Source: an uncultured Hoeflea sp.
Lineage (GTDB): Bacteria; Pseudomonadota; Alphaproteobacteria; Rhizobiales; Rhizobiaceae
Reading direction: 5' to 3'
DNA: 64,000 bases
Assembly (NCBI RefSeq): GCF_947501405.1
Contig: NZ_CANMVK010000001.1
Span: 1,178,001-1,242,000 of the forward strand
The notes beneath the pieces are model-generated. The model was not told the DNA's origin. It saw nothing but the letters and a program-made list of their open reading frames with translations, and made no database searches. The position numbers and the translations under genes were made by a program. Shown one piece after another: positions 63,110 to 64,000 of the stretch. Position 1 is the stretch's first letter. Every line of letters starts with the position of its first letter.

Positions 63110-64000
63110 ATGCTTGAAAAGACTTACGACGCCGCGGCTGTTGAGCCGAAAATCGCTGCACGCTGGGCGGAGGCGGACGCCTTTGCCGCCGGCGCGGGTT
63201 CGAAGCCCGGCGCGGACGCATTCTGCATCGTAATCCCGCCGCCCAACGTGACTGGCTCGCTGCATATGGGCCACGCGCTCAACAACACGCTGCAGGACAT
63301 TCTGGTGCGCTATCACCGCATGCGCGGCGCCGACGTGCTGTGGCAACCTGGTATGGATCATGCCGGAATTGCCACGCAGATGGTTGTCGAGCGTCAGTTG
63401 ATGGAACGGCAGATCCATCGCCGGGATCTTGGTCGCGATGAGTTTGTCAACAAGATCTGGGAATGGAAGGATCAATCCGGCGGGATGATCTTCAATCAAC
63501 TCAAGCGGCTGGGCGCTTCCTGCGACTGGTCGCGCGAGCGCTTCACCATGGATGACGGGTTGTCGCGCGCGGTGCTTGAAGTCTTTGTGAGCCTCTACAA
63601 GGACGGCCTGATCTATAAGGACAAGCGGCTGGTCAACTGGGATCCCAAGCTGCTGACGGCGATTTCGGATCTGGAGGTCGAACAGGTCGAGATCAACGGC
63701 AATCTGTGGCATTTCCGCTATCCGCTGGCCGATGATGCGAATTACGAGCATCCGGTCGAGTTTGGCGAAGACGGCCAGGTGCTGCGTTCCGAGACCCGCG
63801 ACTACATCATCGTCGCCACCACGCGGCCCGAAACCATGCTCGGCGACACGGCGATCGCAGTCAATCCCGAGGACGAGCGTTACAAGGATCTCATCGGCAA
63901 AGACGTCATCCTGCCGCTGGTGAGCCGGCGCATCCCCATCGTCGGTGATGATTATGCCGATCAGACCGCCGGTTCAGGCGCGGTCAAGATCACGCCGGCG
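63110..64000 (+). CDS. valS: valine--tRNA ligase, N-terminal part
   Basis: The first 297 codons, running open to the window end. [20 protein letters not shown] is the family start. The class I motif [15 protein letters not shown] contains the HIGH-type signature (HMGH) near residue 50. [16 protein letters not shown] follows, and the editing domain begins with [19 protein letters not shown]. The KMSKS loop lies beyond the window. The ATG at 63110 fits the family start. Confidence 0.96.
   Translation, partial: MLEKTYDAAAVEPKIAARWAEADAFAAGAGSKPGADAFCIVIPPPNVTGSLHMGHALNNTLQDILVRYHRMRGADVLWQPGMDHAGIATQMVVERQLMERQIHRRDLGRDEFVNKIWEWKDQSGGMIFNQLKRLGASCDWSRERFTMDDGLSRAVLEVFVSLYKDGLIYKDKRLVNWDPKLLTAISDLEVEQVEINGNLWHFRYPLADDANYEHPVEFGEDGQVLRSETRDYIIVATTRPETMLGDTAIAVNPEDERYKDLIGKDVILPLVSRRIPIVGDDYADQTAGSGAVKITPA

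Noticed and set aside
62824-63117. 97-codon frame between popZ and valS
   Set aside because: No start signal, unusual Cys/Gly content, and overlap with the valS start.
1-64000. CRISPR arrays, insertion sequences, prophage or integrase genes
   Set aside because: No regularly spaced repeats, transposase or integrase motifs were seen in any part of the window.

Overview
The window looks like chromosome of a high-GC alphaproteobacterium of the order Hyphomicrobiales (Rhizobiales). Supporting signs are the pcm-tolC-popZ-valS order at the right end, a SUF operon carrying sufT and sufA, an adenosylcobalamin-dependent ribonucleotide reductase, HlyU, PilZ, DUF1203 and DUF6481 proteins, and a chemoreceptor ending in a CheR-tether pentapeptide. 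The genus cannot be fixed from this sequence; a Hoeflea-like or other Rhizobiaceae-related marine lineage is my guess. No replication origin, insertion sequence, prophage or CRISPR array was seen.

Layout. 1-5.2 kb: downstream part of a SUF iron-sulfur operon (sufC, sufD, sufS, sufT, sufA), preceded by a cupin gene and tiny ORFs; sufB would lie outside the left edge. 5.3-7.9 kb: a convergent FAD-oxidoreductase/GcvT fusion (dimethylglycine/sarcosine dehydrogenase type). 8-14.2 kb: tamA-tamB outer-membrane assembly pair. 14.3-19.7 kb: msrB-msrA methionine sulfoxide repair, selO, a CPA1 antiporter, a PPP-type phosphatase and a DUF6481 protein. 19.7-23.1 kb: an accessory island of lower GC with an orphan SGNH-like secreted protein between two copies of a degenerate repeat, a truncated DUF559 nuclease remnant and a stand-alone SIR2-like gene of the kind found in antiphage systems. 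23.2-27.2 kb: nrdJ with a textbook NrdR operator pair upstream. 27.7-37.6 kb: NUDIX, two chemoreceptors, gpt, LysE exporter, universal stress protein, CinA-type protein, wrbA, and a tRNA-Leu(UAA) gene interrupted by a 243-nt group I intron. 37.8-47 kb: ilvA, a membrane-anchored hydrolase, PilZ, Tat-exported cpdB, hlyU, divergent lrp/ald. 46-49.8 kb: cysK-alaX-sseA-GNAT-DUF1203 on the minus strand.

49.9-58.2 kb is the most coherent module: an orphan ChrR-like cupin protein that lacks the usual zinc cysteines, an SDR and an MFS transporter, and a minus-strand operon photolyase / FAD amine oxidase / DUF1365 / cyclopropane-fatty-acid-synthase-type methyltransferase. The chrR-like gene and the photolyase operon each carry the same promoter-like motif, TGATCC-N16-CGTA, which I found at no other TGATCC in the window. 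This suggests one ECF sigma factor, encoded elsewhere, controls a photo-oxidative stress and membrane-lipid module.

The right end carries tRNA-Asn, tRNA-Cys, pcm, tolC, popZ and the start of valS, which runs off the window.

The two strongest discoveries are the group I intron in tRNA-Leu(UAA), with visible P1 and P7 pairings and R/S core elements, and the shared ECF-like promoter over the photolyase/lipid module. The SIR2-like island gene is the best defence candidate.
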